From Thermoleophilia bacterium (GTDB taxonomy: Bacteria > Actinomycetota > Thermoleophilia > Gaiellales > JAICJC01), in NCBI GenBank assembly GCA_025928435.1, contig JAICJM010000077.1, positions 1-16,875 on the forward strand: a DNA stretch of 16,875 bases. The letters run 5' to 3'. The position numbers were made by a program, and so were the translations under genes. Positions 1-9,309 of this stretch are shown here, in pieces. The notes below the pieces were generated by a model. It was not told the DNA's origin. It saw only the letters and a list, made by a program, of their open reading frames with translations, and made no database searches. The stretch's first letter is position 1, and each line of letters starts with the position of its first letter.

Positions 1-834
1 CCGCCGACCCGCCGCGTCGACCCTACGGGCGAGCGGACGCTCGCGGCGATCCGGGCCGCGATCGCCCAGCACGGCGCGGAGACGATCGCCGCCTTCTTCT
101 GCGAGCCGGTCTCGGCCGCGGCGATGCCGGCGTTCCGGCCCCCCGACCGGTTCTGGGAAGGGCTCGAGGAGCTGCGTCGCCAGCACGGCTTCCTCGTCTG
201 CCTGGACGAGGTCGTCACCGGGATGGGCCGCACGGGCACGTGGTTTCACGCCCAGCAGCTGCCGCTCGAGCCCGACATCATCGCGACCGCGAAGGGGCTC
301 GGCGCGGGCTACGCGCCGGTGGCCGCCGTGCTCTGCCGCGAGCACGTCTACGCCGCCGTCGCCGGCGGGTCGCGCAGCTTCGAGCTCGGCCACACCTGGG
401 ACGGCGCACCGCTCTCGTGCGCCGTCGGCCTGGCGGTGATCGAGCACCTGAAGCGAGAGCGGCTCGTGGAGCGGGTGGCGGCCCGCGGCCCGCAGGTGCG
501 GGCGGCGCTCGCGGATGCACTGGGGGGGAGCCCGATGGTGGCCGAGGTGCGCGGGCAGGGATTCCTGCTCGGGATCGAGTACGCCGACCCCGCGGACGGC
601 GAGTCGTTCCTCGACCCGGCGCTGCGGGTGGCCCCGCGCATCGACCAGGAGGCGCTGCGGCGGGGCCTGATCGTGTACTCGACGCAGCCGACCGCGGACG
701 GCTACGCCGGCGACCAGACCCTGCTCGCCCCCGCGTTCAACGCGACCGACTCCGAGCTCGAGGAGATGGTCGAGCGGATGCGGGCGACGGTCGCCGCGGT
801 GCACGCGGAGACGTTCGCCGCACGCCCCGGATGA
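1..834 (+). CDS. class-III PLP-dependent aminotransferase (3' part, 5' end outside window)
   Basis: The frame is open from base 1, so the start lies upstream; 277 C-terminal residues are visible. The fold-type I, class-III (ornithine/GABA/omega-amino acid) aminotransferase signature is clear. The LDEVVTGMGRTG segment (about residues 69-80 of the fragment) carries the Asp that contacts the PLP pyridine nitrogen. TAKGLGAGYAPVAAV follows, with the Schiff-base Lys at bases 292-294. HTWDGAPLSCAVGLAVI then gives the usual Thr of the phosphate-binding loop. The family moves an amino group between an amine or amino acid and a keto acid in the cytoplasm. The substrate cannot be read from this fragment; database relatives are usually called aspartate aminotransferase family protein. 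It converges on the MFS transporter with only four bases between the stop codons, and I see no terminator there. Family assignment is secure, specificity unknown. Confidence 0.93.
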   Translation, partial: PPTRRVDPTGERTLAAIRAAIAQHGAETIAAFFCEPVSAAAMPAFRPPDRFWEGLEELRRQHGFLVCLDEVVTGMGRTGTWFHAQQLPLEPDIIATAKGLGAGYAPVAAVLCREHVYAAVAGGSRSFELGHTWDGAPLSCAVGLAVIEHLKRERLVERVAARGPQVRAALADALGGSPMVAEVRGQGFLLGIEYADPADGESFLDPALRVAPRIDQEALRRGLIVYSTQPTADGYAGDQTLLAPAFNATDSELEEMVERMRATVAAVHAETFAARPG

Positions 835-838
835 GCTC

Positions 839-2068
839 TCAGGCCTCGGCGGCGCCCGGCTGCGGCACCCGCCACAGGATCCAGGCAACGGGGGAGACGA
901 CGATGATCGTGGCGCCGACGGCGAGCGCCCCGACGCCGGCCGACTCGAGGCCGTAGCCGCCGATCAGCGCCAGACTGGCGCCCAGGAGGGCCGCGACGAG
1001 GTCGTTGAACCCGAGCAGCTTCCCGCGTTCGCCGGCCGCCGTGCAGTCGGCCATCTGCGCGGTCGCGGCCACGAAGGAGATGTTCCAGCCGATGCCGAGG
1101 CCGAACAGGAGGACGGCGGTCATCGGCACGCCGCTGAACCACTGCAGGCAGATCGTGGAGGCGCCCATCACGACCAGGCCGGCGCCGAGCGCCGGCGTGC
1201 GGCCGACGCGGTCGATGAGCGCGCCGACGACCAGCACCAGCGCGTACATGCCGAGCACGTGCGCGCCGATGATCGGGAACACCGAGTCCTGCGAGTGGTG
1301 GTGCTCCTCCACCACGACGTAGCCGGCCAGGTTCATCACCGAGACCATGACGCCGAAGCTGGCCAGGCTCGCGATCATCGCCGGCACGACGCCGGGCCGG
1401 CGCAGGATCTCGGCCAGCGGCGCCGCCGCCGGCTCCGGCTCGCCCGCGTGGGTGCTCAGGAGCTGCCCGATCGCGCGCGTGTCCGGCCGCACGAGCAGCA
1501 CGATCGCGAGCGCGACGAGGGCGATGCCGGCAGCCGAGAGCCACGGCACGGTCAGCTGGGAGGCGTCGAGCTCGCGGTCGGCGAACATCGGGCTGAAGAC
1601 GGCCGGCCCCAGCACCGCGCCGACCACGGCGCCCGAGAGCACGTATGAGATCCCGCGCGCCCGCCTGGCCGCCACGTACATGTCGCCCGCGGCCGCCCGG
1701 ATCAGGAGCGACGTGGCCTGGCCCATCCCGATCAGGATGAACCCGAGCAGGAGGACGGGCACGGACGAGATGTGGGTGGCGAGCGCCGTCAGGGCGCACC
1801 CGGCGGCCGCGGCGACGAAGCCGGCCGCGAGGACGGGCCGGCGGCCGTACCGGTCCATCGTGCGGCCGGCGACGACCGCGGTCAGCCCCGACGACGTGAG
1901 GAAGATCGCCGGCCCCAGGCCGAGCAGCCCGCGCTGGCCCGTGACGAGCACGAATGTGATCGACGAGACGGCCGACGCCAGCTGCAGCACCACCGAGTTC
2001 ACGGCCGTCACGGTGGCGAGCAGGAGCGTGTTCCGCCGGATCGTCCGGTCGAGCTCGGGCACGCGCAT
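839..2068 (-). CDS. MFS transporter, 12-helix type
   Basis: A 409-residue integral membrane protein with two homologous halves of hydrophobic helices. The major facilitator motif A lies in the loop after helix 2 (GRTMDRYGRRPVL, about residues 68-80). A degenerate copy sits at the equivalent place in the second half (GALIDRVGRTPAL, about 282-294). This makes it a secondary transporter, probably proton-coupled, most like drug or metabolite exporters; the substrate cannot be inferred. An unusual EEHHHSQ cluster (about 254-260) sits at the predicted end of a helix in the second half. The ATG at 2068 is the first plausible start, with AAGG a few bases upstream as a weak ribosome-binding site. It is divergent from the primase-polymerase gene (47 bases between the starts) and convergent with the aminotransferase, so it is probably monocistronic. 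Confidence 0.88.
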   Translation of the reverse strand: MRVPELDRTIRRNTLLLATVTAVNSVVLQLASAVSSITFVLVTGQRGLLGLGPAIFLTSSGLTAVVAGRTMDRYGRRPVLAAGFVAAAAGCALTALATHISSVPVLLLGFILIGMGQATSLLIRAAAGDMYVAARRARGISYVLSGAVVGAVLGPAVFSPMFADRELDASQLTVPWLSAAGIALVALAIVLLVRPDTRAIGQLLSTHAGEPEPAAAPLAEILRRPGVVPAMIASLASFGVMVSVMNLAGYVVVEEHHHSQDSVFPIIGAHVLGMYALVLVVGALIDRVGRTPALGAGLVVMGASTICLQWFSGVPMTAVLLFGLGIGWNISFVAATAQMADCTAAGERGKLLGFNDLVAALLGASLALIGGYGLESAGVGALAVGATIIVVSPVAWILWRVPQPGAAEA

Positions 2069-2072
2069 AGCC

Positions 2073-2100
2073 TTGCAGATGGGACGGCGGCGCCTATGAT
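2073..2100 (+). promoter_or_regulatory. sigma-70-type promoter for the primase-polymerase gene
   Basis: TTGCAG (2073-2078) and TATGAT (2095-2100) are separated by 16 bases, a near-consensus -35/-10 pair. Transcription would begin near 2107, leaving under ten bases before the ATG at 2116, so the messenger would be almost leaderless. No Shine-Dalgarno sequence is visible there, which agrees. The pair lies wholly in the intergenic gap. The sequence match is seen; activity is inferred. Confidence 0.6.
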
Positions 2101-2115
2101 CGACGGCGACGACCG

Positions 2116-3126
2116 ATGCCCGATTCCACGCCGATCGAGATCGACGCCGCGGGCCGCACCGTTCCGGTGTCGAGCCCGGACAAGGTCTTCTTCTCCGAGC
2201 GGGGGGAGACGAAGCTCGACCTGATCCGCTACTACCTCGCCGTGGAGGACGAGGTGATGCGGGCGCTGGGCGGCCGGCCCGTGCTCATGGAGCGCTACCC
2301 GAACGGGGCCGGGGGAACGTCCTTCTTCCAGAAGCGCGTGCCCGCGAACGCCCCCGAGTGGCTGCAGACGACCACGGTGCAGACGCCGAACGGCACGCCG
2401 TCCCGGGCGCTCGTCGTGGCCGACGTCGCCCATCTGGCCTGGGCGGTGAACCTGGGCTGCCTCGGGTTCCACGTCTGGCCGTACCACGCCGACGACCCCG
2501 ACCACGCGGACGAGCTGCGCATCGACCTCGACCCGTCACCGGGCGTCACGTTCGCGATGGTGCGCGAGGCGGCGGCCGAGACGAAGCGCCTGCTGGACGG
2601 GCTCGGGATGGCGTGCGGGCCGAAGACCACGGGCCGCAACGGCATCCACGTCTACGTCCGGCTCGAGCCGCGGCACGACTCGTTCGCCGTGCGGGCCGCC
2701 GCCGTCGCCCTGGCGCGCGAGCTGGAGCGGCGCCGCCCCGACCTCGTCACCGCGGCCTGGTGGAAGGAGGAGCGGGGGACGCGCGTGTTCTGCGACTTCA
2801 ACCAGAACGCGCCCCACAAGACCGTGCTCGGGGCGTGGAGCGTGCGCCCGCGCGTCGGCGGCCAGGTCTCGACGCCGTTTCGGTGGGACGAGCTCGAGGC
2901 GATCGCGCCCGAGGAGCTCACGCTCGCGAACGTGCCCGCGCGGGTGGCCGGCTCGGGCGATCCCTGGGAGCCGCTGTCGGCCGCGTCGCAGCCGCTCGAA
3001 CCGCTGCTCGAGTGGCACGAGCGCGACATGGCCTCGGGCCTGCAGGACGCGCCCTGGCCGCCGGTCTACCCGAAGATGCCCAACGAGCCGGCCCGGGTTG
3101 CGCCCAGCCGGGCGCGAAAGACCTGA
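2116..3126 (+). CDS. LigD-type primase-polymerase (PolD/Prim-PolC-like), stand-alone
   Basis: A 336-residue member of the archaeo-eukaryotic primase superfamily, corresponding to the polymerase domain of bacterial LigD without ligase or nuclease domains. Such enzymes add ribo- or deoxynucleotides during end joining, gap filling or base-excision repair. The catalytic metal-binding acidic residues are in place: RIDLDPSPG gives D137 and D139, and RVFCDFNQN gives D227. As I recall, this is the same numbering as Mycobacterium tuberculosis LigD, which supports the chosen start. [11 protein letters not shown] (171-181) matches the nucleotide-binding TSG-x-x-G-x-H segment. FNQNAPHKT and [14 protein letters not shown] are typical of the PolD1/PolD2 (Rv3730c/Rv0269c-like) branch. 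The C-terminus is short and basic. No Ku or ATP-dependent ligase gene is in the window. A short gap separates it from the acetyltransferase gene, which may share its transcript. Confidence 0.93.
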   Translation: MPDSTPIEIDAAGRTVPVSSPDKVFFSERGETKLDLIRYYLAVEDEVMRALGGRPVLMERYPNGAGGTSFFQKRVPANAPEWLQTTTVQTPNGTPSRALVVADVAHLAWAVNLGCLGFHVWPYHADDPDHADELRIDLDPSPGVTFAMVREAAAETKRLLDGLGMACGPKTTGRNGIHVYVRLEPRHDSFAVRAAAVALARELERRRPDLVTAAWWKEERGTRVFCDFNQNAPHKTVLGAWSVRPRVGGQVSTPFRWDELEAIAPEELTLANVPARVAGSGDPWEPLSAASQPLEPLLEWHERDMASGLQDAPWPPVYPKMPNEPARVAPSRARKT

Positions 3127-3170
3127 GCGGGTCGCCGGCATCCGACCCGCTGCCCTGGCGGGCCGGGCGT

Positions 3171-3662
3171 GTGACGCTGCGGCGTCTGCGCCCGGACGAC
3201 CTGGTCCCGCTCCAGGCCTATCGCAGCGACCCCGAGGTCGGCCGCTACCAGGGCTGGGAGCCGATGACCGACGCCGAGGCGGCGGCGATGATCGCCGAGA
3301 TGGCGGCGGCGCCCTGCCCCACGCTCGGCGGCTGGGTGCAGATCGCGATCGCCGACGCCGAGACCGACGCGCTGCTCGGCGACATCGGGCTGCACGTCTC
3401 GGAGTCTGGCGAGGGGGCCGAGCTCGGGATCACCCTGGCCCCGCATGCCCAGGGGCGGGGGCTGGCCGAGGAGGCGGCCCGCGCGCTCATCGCGGGCCTC
3501 GCGGCGGACACGGCGGTGCGCCGCCTCGTCGGCATCACGGACGCCCGCAACACGCCCAGCGCCCGGCTGCTGGAGCGGCTCGGGATGACGTTCGAGGCCG
3601 AGGAGGAGACGACCTTCCGGGGCGAGCCCTGCCGCGAGCGGCGATACGCGCTCGCGCTGTAG
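3171..3662 (+). CDS. GNAT-family N-acetyltransferase (RimJ/RimL-like)
   Basis: About 163 residues with the GNAT fold. The N-terminal strand [11 protein letters not shown] is followed by an acidic helix. The acetyl-CoA pyrophosphate loop is in [21 protein letters not shown]. The C-terminal [23 protein letters not shown] segment is typical of RimJ/RimL-type enzymes that acetylate N-terminal or small-molecule amines with acetyl-CoA. The substrate is not predictable. The frame has no ATG near the N-terminus. The GTG at 3171, giving [10 protein letters not shown], is the best start, 44 bases after the polymerase stop. An upstream CTG at 3150 would keep PWRAGR and cannot be excluded. It is probably cotranscribed with the primase-polymerase, but nothing in the sequence links the functions. 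Confidence 0.85.
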   Translation: MTLRRLRPDDLVPLQAYRSDPEVGRYQGWEPMTDAEAAAMIAEMAAAPCPTLGGWVQIAIADAETDALLGDIGLHVSESGEGAELGITLAPHAQGRGLAEEAARALIAGLAADTAVRRLVGITDARNTPSARLLERLGMTFEAEEETTFRGEPCRERRYALAL

Positions 3663-3677
3663 CAGGGCCGGCGTCGC

Positions 3678-3683
3678 TACCCT
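3678..3683 (+). promoter_or_regulatory. possible -10 element (TACCCT) for typA
   Basis: TACCCT ends ten bases before the typA ATG, in the 31-base gap after the acetyltransferase stop. It fits the TANNNT pattern seen before other genes here and would give a leaderless messenger. There is no convincing -35, and readthrough from the upstream gene is equally possible. Confidence 0.35.
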
Positions 3684-3693
3684 GCCCGGCGAC

Positions 3694-5526
<1,833 letters not shown>

Positions 5527-5539
5527 CCCGGCACGGCTG

Positions 5540-5573
5540 TAGCTTGTAGGCGGTTCGATCTCCGAGTCAGGAG
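5540..5573 (+). promoter_or_regulatory. possible -10 (TAGCTT) and ribosome-binding site of the propeller gene
   Basis: TAGCTT at 5540-5545 is a TANNNT-type -10. AGGAG at 5569-5573 is a good Shine-Dalgarno sequence seven bases before the ATG at 5581. The ribosome-binding site decides the start and shows that this gene, unlike several neighbours, has a leader. No -35 is recognisable. Confidence 0.45.
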
Positions 5574-5580
5574 CGGGTGG

Positions 5581-6726
5581 ATGCGGCGCAGCGTGAAGCG
5601 GGCGGTTGGCGTGGGTGTGGCAGTGGGCGTGCTGGGCGCGGCCTTCTCGGGCACGGCGTTCGGGGTGGTCCGCACCTCCCCGGTCGCCACGTACCAGGCG
5701 AACGGCCGGGTGCAGGTGGTCACGGTCGCGAACGGGACGGTCTACATCGGCGGCGAGTTCACGAGCGTGCGCCCGGCGGGGTCGGGCGGAACGTCGACGA
5801 CGCGCAACCACGTCGCGGCCTTCGACGAGGCGACGGGCGCGCTCCTGCAGTGGAACCCCAACGTCACGGGCACCGTGCGCGCGATCGAGATCGTCGGATC
5901 GACCGCGTATCTGGGCGGCTCGTTCTCGGGGGTCGGCACCGCCGCCCGGCACAACCTGGCGGCAGTCGATGCGACCTCGGGCGCCGTGGGGTCATGGAAC
6001 CCCGGTGCGAGCAGCCAGGTGCTCGACATGGGGCACATCGGCGGCCTGCTCTACGTGGGCGGCGACTTCACGACCGCCGGCGGCGCCGCCCGCACCCGCC
6101 TGGCCGCGTTCGACACGACCACCGGCGCGCTCACCTCGTGGGCGCCGTCGGCCGATGCGCTGGTGAAGGCGCTCTCCGTCGCCGCCGACGGGTCGAAGGT
6201 GATCGTCGGCGGCGACTTCACACACGTGAACGGGTCGTCGCAGAGCCACATCGCGGCCCTCGATCCGGCGACGGCCGCGCCGCTGCCGTGGGCGACCCAC
6301 GTCCCGTACTCGGTGATCGACCTCGACGTCGACACGACCGGGGTCTTCGTGGCGGGCGGCGGCGGAGGCGGGAACTTCGCCGGCCTCGATCCGTCGACGG
6401 GCGCGCGGCAGTGGATCGGCGGGACGAACGGGAACGTGCAGGCGATCGCGGCCGTCGGCGGCGTCGTCTACGCGGGCGGCCACTGGTCGAACTACTGCGG
6501 CCAGACGGCCGGCGCGCACACGTGCCCGCACCCGACCCCGCGGCCGAAGCTGCTCGCGGTCGACGAGGCTACCGGAGCGCTGCTGCCGTGGAACCCCGGG
6601 GCGAACAGCTCGCTGGGCGTGTTCGCGCTCGCCGGAGACGCGGCCACCGGCAACCTGTTCGCCGGCGGCGACTTCACGGTCATCGGCGGCCGCTCGCAGG
6701 GGCGCTACGCGGAGTTCACGCCCTAG
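5581..6726 (+). CDS. secreted beta-propeller-like repeat protein (delta-60/DUF5122-like)
   Basis: 381 residues. The N-terminus has basic residues, a hydrophobic stretch (VGVGVAVGVLGAAFSG, about 9-24) and a TAFG site, consistent with a Sec signal peptide and export. The mature part is a tandem repeat. Each unit has a strand ending in a (V/L)Y(I/V/L)GG(E/D/S)F(T/S) motif at about 54-61, 109-116, 157-164, 207-214, 256-263 (degenerate), 297-303 and 359-366. It is followed by an AA(F/V/L)D-x-x-TGA-(8 residues)-WNP-like segment. Seven such units suggest a seven-bladed propeller. C306 and C315 could form a disulfide in the one loop that departs from the pattern. No catalytic residues are evident, so a binding or structural role outside the membrane is most likely. 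Its stop codon overlaps that of the convergent DUF1206 gene. Confidence 0.85.
   Translation: MRRSVKRAVGVGVAVGVLGAAFSGTAFGVVRTSPVATYQANGRVQVVTVANGTVYIGGEFTSVRPAGSGGTSTTRNHVAAFDEATGALLQWNPNVTGTVRAIEIVGSTAYLGGSFSGVGTAARHNLAAVDATSGAVGSWNPGASSQVLDMGHIGGLLYVGGDFTTAGGAARTRLAAFDTTTGALTSWAPSADALVKALSVAADGSKVIVGGDFTHVNGSSQSHIAALDPATAAPLPWATHVPYSVIDLDVDTTGVFVAGGGGGGNFAGLDPSTGARQWIGGTNGNVQAIAAVGGVVYAGGHWSNYCGQTAGAHTCPHPTPRPKLLAVDEATGALLPWNPGANSSLGVFALAGDAATGNLFAGGDFTVIGGRSQGRYAEFTP
6058..6677 (+). repeat. exact 14-base repeat within propeller blades (three copies)
   Basis: The 14-mer ggcggcgacttcac occurs at 6058-6071, 6208-6221 and 6664-6677, each time encoding the GGDFT core of a blade in the same frame. 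Codon-level identity in three blades points to recent internal duplication, gene conversion or strong codon preference. The other blades use diverged versions. Confidence 0.7.
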
Positions 6727-7556
6727 ATCCGGCGGTACCGCGCCTCGGCGATCGAGAAGATCCCGAAGGCGATCAGCCCCGCGGCCACCACCGCGAGCAG
6801 GAAGGTCCCGTAGGACTGGCGGGCGAGCTTCTCGAGCGCCCCGTCCAGGCCGACGGCCTTCTTGGGCGCGTAGTCGACCGCCGCCTTGATCACCAAGACG
6901 CCGATCAGGCCGAACGCGACCATCCGCGCCAGGTGGCCGATGACGCCGCTGATCGTGATCCAGCGCTTCACGAGCGGGCCCATCTCCTCGGTCTTGTCGT
7001 CATCGAGGAACTTCCGCGACACGCCCTTGTACCCCTGGTAGAGCGCCACGCCCACGAAGATGGCGCCGGCAATGCCGACGATCCACTGGCCTCCCGGCCA
7101 ACCGAGCACACCGGCGGCCGACTTGTGCGGGCTGCCCGAGCTCCCGCTCGAGGAGCCCACGAGGATCGACACCGCGAGCGCGCACATCGCCAGGTGCGCG
7201 CAGCCGCTCGCCGCGGCGGAGATGCGGCCGAAGGTCGACGCGTCGCCGCCGCCCTCCGGGCCGTGGCCGGCGTAGGCCTGCACGAACCGCCAGATCGCGT
7301 AGGCGCCCAGCCCGGCCGCCACCACGATGAGCAGCCAGTGGCCGAGCGGCTGCTTGTCGATCGTCTCCAGCGCGCCCTTCTGGTTCGTCGGCGTCTTCGG
7401 CGTCGTGTGGGTCGCGACCTGGATCGCGAGCCCGCCGATGATGGCGTAGATGACTCCGCGGGCCACGAAGCCCGTTCGCGTCAGCACCTCGAACGCCGTG
7501 CTGTGGGCGGTCGTGCGGCCTGCCGAGCGGGCCCGCGTCTCGATCCTGCTGCTCAT
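6723..7556 (-). CDS. DUF1206 integral membrane protein
   Basis: 277 residues with six predicted membrane helices arranged as three pairs. Each pair corresponds to one DUF1206 repeat: GFVARGVIYAIIGGLAI / HWLLIVVAAGLGAYAIW, then CAHLAMCALAVSILVG / WIVGIAGAIFVGVALYQGYKG, then GVIGHLARMVAFGLIGVLVI / FLLAVVAAGLIAFGIFSIAEARYR. The (G/A)xxARxxxxxxIG signature at the head of pairs 1 and 3 is characteristic. Function is unknown for the family. It is the last gene of a three-gene operon. Its ATG overlaps the stop of the lipid kinase (ATGA, 7553-7556), so translation is probably coupled and a role with membrane lipids is a reasonable guess only. It converges on the propeller gene with overlapping stop codons. 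Confidence 0.85.
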   Translation of the reverse strand: MSSRIETRARSAGRTTAHSTAFEVLTRTGFVARGVIYAIIGGLAIQVATHTTPKTPTNQKGALETIDKQPLGHWLLIVVAAGLGAYAIWRFVQAYAGHGPEGGGDASTFGRISAAASGCAHLAMCALAVSILVGSSSGSSGSPHKSAAGVLGWPGGQWIVGIAGAIFVGVALYQGYKGVSRKFLDDDKTEEMGPLVKRWITISGVIGHLARMVAFGLIGVLVIKAAVDYAPKKAVGLDGALEKLARQSYGTFLLAVVAAGLIAFGIFSIAEARYRRI

Positions 7557-8449
7557 GCGGTTCCATCTCCGTTTCTGCTCCCGGCGGGCACGCACACGGT
7601 GATGGCGGCCGGCTCGATCGCGAGCCGGTATGCCTTGACCTTCGTGCGCGAGCCGCCGTCGAGCTCGTAGAGGACCTTGCGGTCGAGCTTGACCTTCACC
7701 TTCCGGCCCTGGGTGATGCGGAAGTTCGGCGATCGTTCCGGGTGGCCGGCGATGGTGCGGCCGACCGTCCCGGCCCACTGGGCGACGCCGTCGGCGGTGA
7801 TCACCGCGAGGTCGAGCAGGCCGTCGTCCGGCTCCGCGTCGGCGAACACCTCCACGCCGGCGAAGAGCGAGCCCATGTTGCCGGCCAGGATGCAGCTCGC
7901 CGGGCCCTCGTACCACGGGCTCCCGTCGACCCGGATCCGGGCCTCGAACGGGCGCACGCGCAGGCTCTTCGCGCCCGTCACCAGGTATGCCGCGCGGCCG
8001 AGGCGGCGCTTCAGCTTGCCGTCGGCGCCGTCGATCATCTCGGCGTCGAACCCGGTCCCGGCCATGACCGCGAACCGCTCGCCGTTGAGCGAGGCGACGT
8101 CGATCTTCCGCCGCCGGCCGTGGAGCCCCACGTCGACCGCCTTCGTGACGGCCTTGGGGATGCCGAGGTTCGAGGCGAGCAGGTTCGACGTCCCGGCCGG
8201 CACGATCGCCAGGGTCGCGTCCGTCCCGGCCAGCGTGTCGATGCACCGTTGTGCCATGCCGTCGCCGCCCCACACGAAGATGTGATCCGCGCCGCGGTCG
8301 AGGAGCTTGCGGAGCTGCTTGGGGGCGCGCTTGCTCTTGGGCACCTCGACCCACATCGGGTCGACGCCCCAGCGCTCGAGCGCGCGGCGCAGCTTCGGAA
8401 GGTCGGCCGTGCGCTTGCGGCCGTGAGCGATGACGGCGATCGTGCTCAC
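7553..8449 (-). CDS. diacylglycerol kinase-like lipid kinase (DAGK catalytic domain, YegS/DgkB type)
   Basis: 298 residues covering one DAGK catalytic domain. The nucleotide-binding loop is WGGDGM (60-65), where nearly all relatives have GGDGT. PAGTSNLLASNLGIP (84-98) matches the family PxGTxNxxA motif. GTGFDAEMI (131-139) is the conserved segment opening the C-terminal domain. The family phosphorylates diacylglycerol or related lipids with ATP; substrates include phosphatidylglycerol, sphingoid and polyprenol lipids. Preference cannot be read here. The GTG start at 8449 overlaps the stop of the PAP2 gene (GTGA), and its own stop overlaps the DUF1206 ATG, so all three are likely translationally coupled. 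PAP2 and DAGK domains are fused in some actinobacterial proteins, which supports a shared lipid-phosphate pathway. Confidence 0.9.
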   Translation of the reverse strand: MSTIAVIAHGRKRTADLPKLRRALERWGVDPMWVEVPKSKRAPKQLRKLLDRGADHIFVWGGDGMAQRCIDTLAGTDATLAIVPAGTSNLLASNLGIPKAVTKAVDVGLHGRRRKIDVASLNGERFAVMAGTGFDAEMIDGADGKLKRRLGRAAYLVTGAKSLRVRPFEARIRVDGSPWYEGPASCILAGNMGSLFAGVEVFADAEPDDGLLDLAVITADGVAQWAGTVGRTIAGHPERSPNFRITQGRKVKVKLDRKVLYELDGGSRTKVKAYRLAIEPAAITVCVPAGSRNGDGTA

Positions 8450-9252
8450 GCCGCCCTCCGCTCCTGCGCCGACGCCGCGGCCCGCGCAGCGAGGATGGCC
8501 ACGGCGATGGAGCCCACGCCCCACAGCACCCCGGCCGTCACGTCGGTGGGATGGTGCATGCCGCGGTACATGCGCGAGAGGGCGACGAGGAGCGGGATCG
8601 CGATCGCGACCAGCCACACCGCGACCCTGGCGGCGCTGTTGCGAACGGCGCTCGTGATCAGCAGCGCCACCCCGCAGTACACGGCGACCGATGCGGCCGT
8701 GTGGCCGGAGTAGTAGCTCGCGTCGACCGGCAGGTGGTCGAGGCGGGGGACGCGCGGCCGCTCACGGTGGATCGCGAGCGTCGCGGCGCGGTAGGTCGCC
8801 GCCTCGACCGTGATGGCCGTGACGATGAACCCGGCCACCCGCCAGTGCCGGCGCACGGCCGCGACCAACGCCGTGAGCGCCACGACGACCGGGATCGCCG
8901 GGATGTCGCCGATCATGGACATCCAGAACGACGCGTCGTTGCGGGCGCCGCTGCGGTGATGCGACAGCCACACGTTGACGTGCTCGTCGGAGTGGCCGAT
9001 GCCGTCGTCCGGGAGCACGTAGGTCTTGAGGGCCCACCCGGCCACGATCGCGATGACCGCGAGTACCGCGAACCCAAGGACGGCGGCGACGATGAACGCG
9101 ACGACCGGCCGGCCCGCGAACCGCCCGCCCACGAGCGCCGAAGGTCCATGCCGGCGCGACTCGAGGAATCTCGGACCCTCGCCCCTCGAGGCCTCGTCGT
9201 GACGCCGGGGCGACCGGAGCTCTGCGGGCCGGCGCTGTTCGCCGATCTGCAT
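8446..9252 (-). CDS. PAP2-family lipid phosphatase (first gene of lipid operon)
   Basis: 268 residues. A hydrophilic, basic stretch of about 45 residues precedes five or six membrane helices. The three phosphatase motifs are recognisable. Motif 1 is degenerate: ATLAIHRERP (157-166) keeps the RP but has Thr where the Lys usually is. Motif 2 is YYSGHTA (180-186), with Tyr in place of the Pro of PSGH. Motif 3 is complete: SRMYRGMHHPTD (226-237). The family removes phosphate from phosphatidate, undecaprenyl pyrophosphate or similar lipids at the membrane. The start is uncertain: the ATG at 9252 is chosen, but an in-frame ATG at 9297 would add 15 residues. An AGGAGG lies between them, too far from either to decide. 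It overlaps the lipid kinase by four bases. Confidence 0.87.
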   Translation of the reverse strand: MQIGEQRRPAELRSPRRHDEASRGEGPRFLESRRHGPSALVGGRFAGRPVVAFIVAAVLGFAVLAVIAIVAGWALKTYVLPDDGIGHSDEHVNVWLSHHRSGARNDASFWMSMIGDIPAIPVVVALTALVAAVRRHWRVAGFIVTAITVEAATYRAATLAIHRERPRVPRLDHLPVDASYYSGHTAASVAVYCGVALLITSAVRNSAARVAVWLVAIAIPLLVALSRMYRGMHHPTDVTAGVLWGVGSIAVAILAARAAASAQERRAA

Positions 9253-9309
9253 GACCCGACGTTTTCCCCCATTGCCTCCTGGGCAAACGGCGGCCATGGG
9301 CGCTCCCCG

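Noticed and set aside
3662..3685. Short inverted repeat GCAGGG...CCCTGC between the acetyltransferase and typA
   Set aside because: Only six base pairs with a 12-base loop and no T-tract. It overlaps the likely typA -10, so neither terminator nor operator can be supported.
8551..9309. Upstream extension of the plus-strand PAP2 frame over the first PAP2 gene
   Set aside because: The extension is hydrophilic low-complexity sequence antisense to the first PAP2 gene. The PAP2 fold and motifs all lie after the ATG at 9310.
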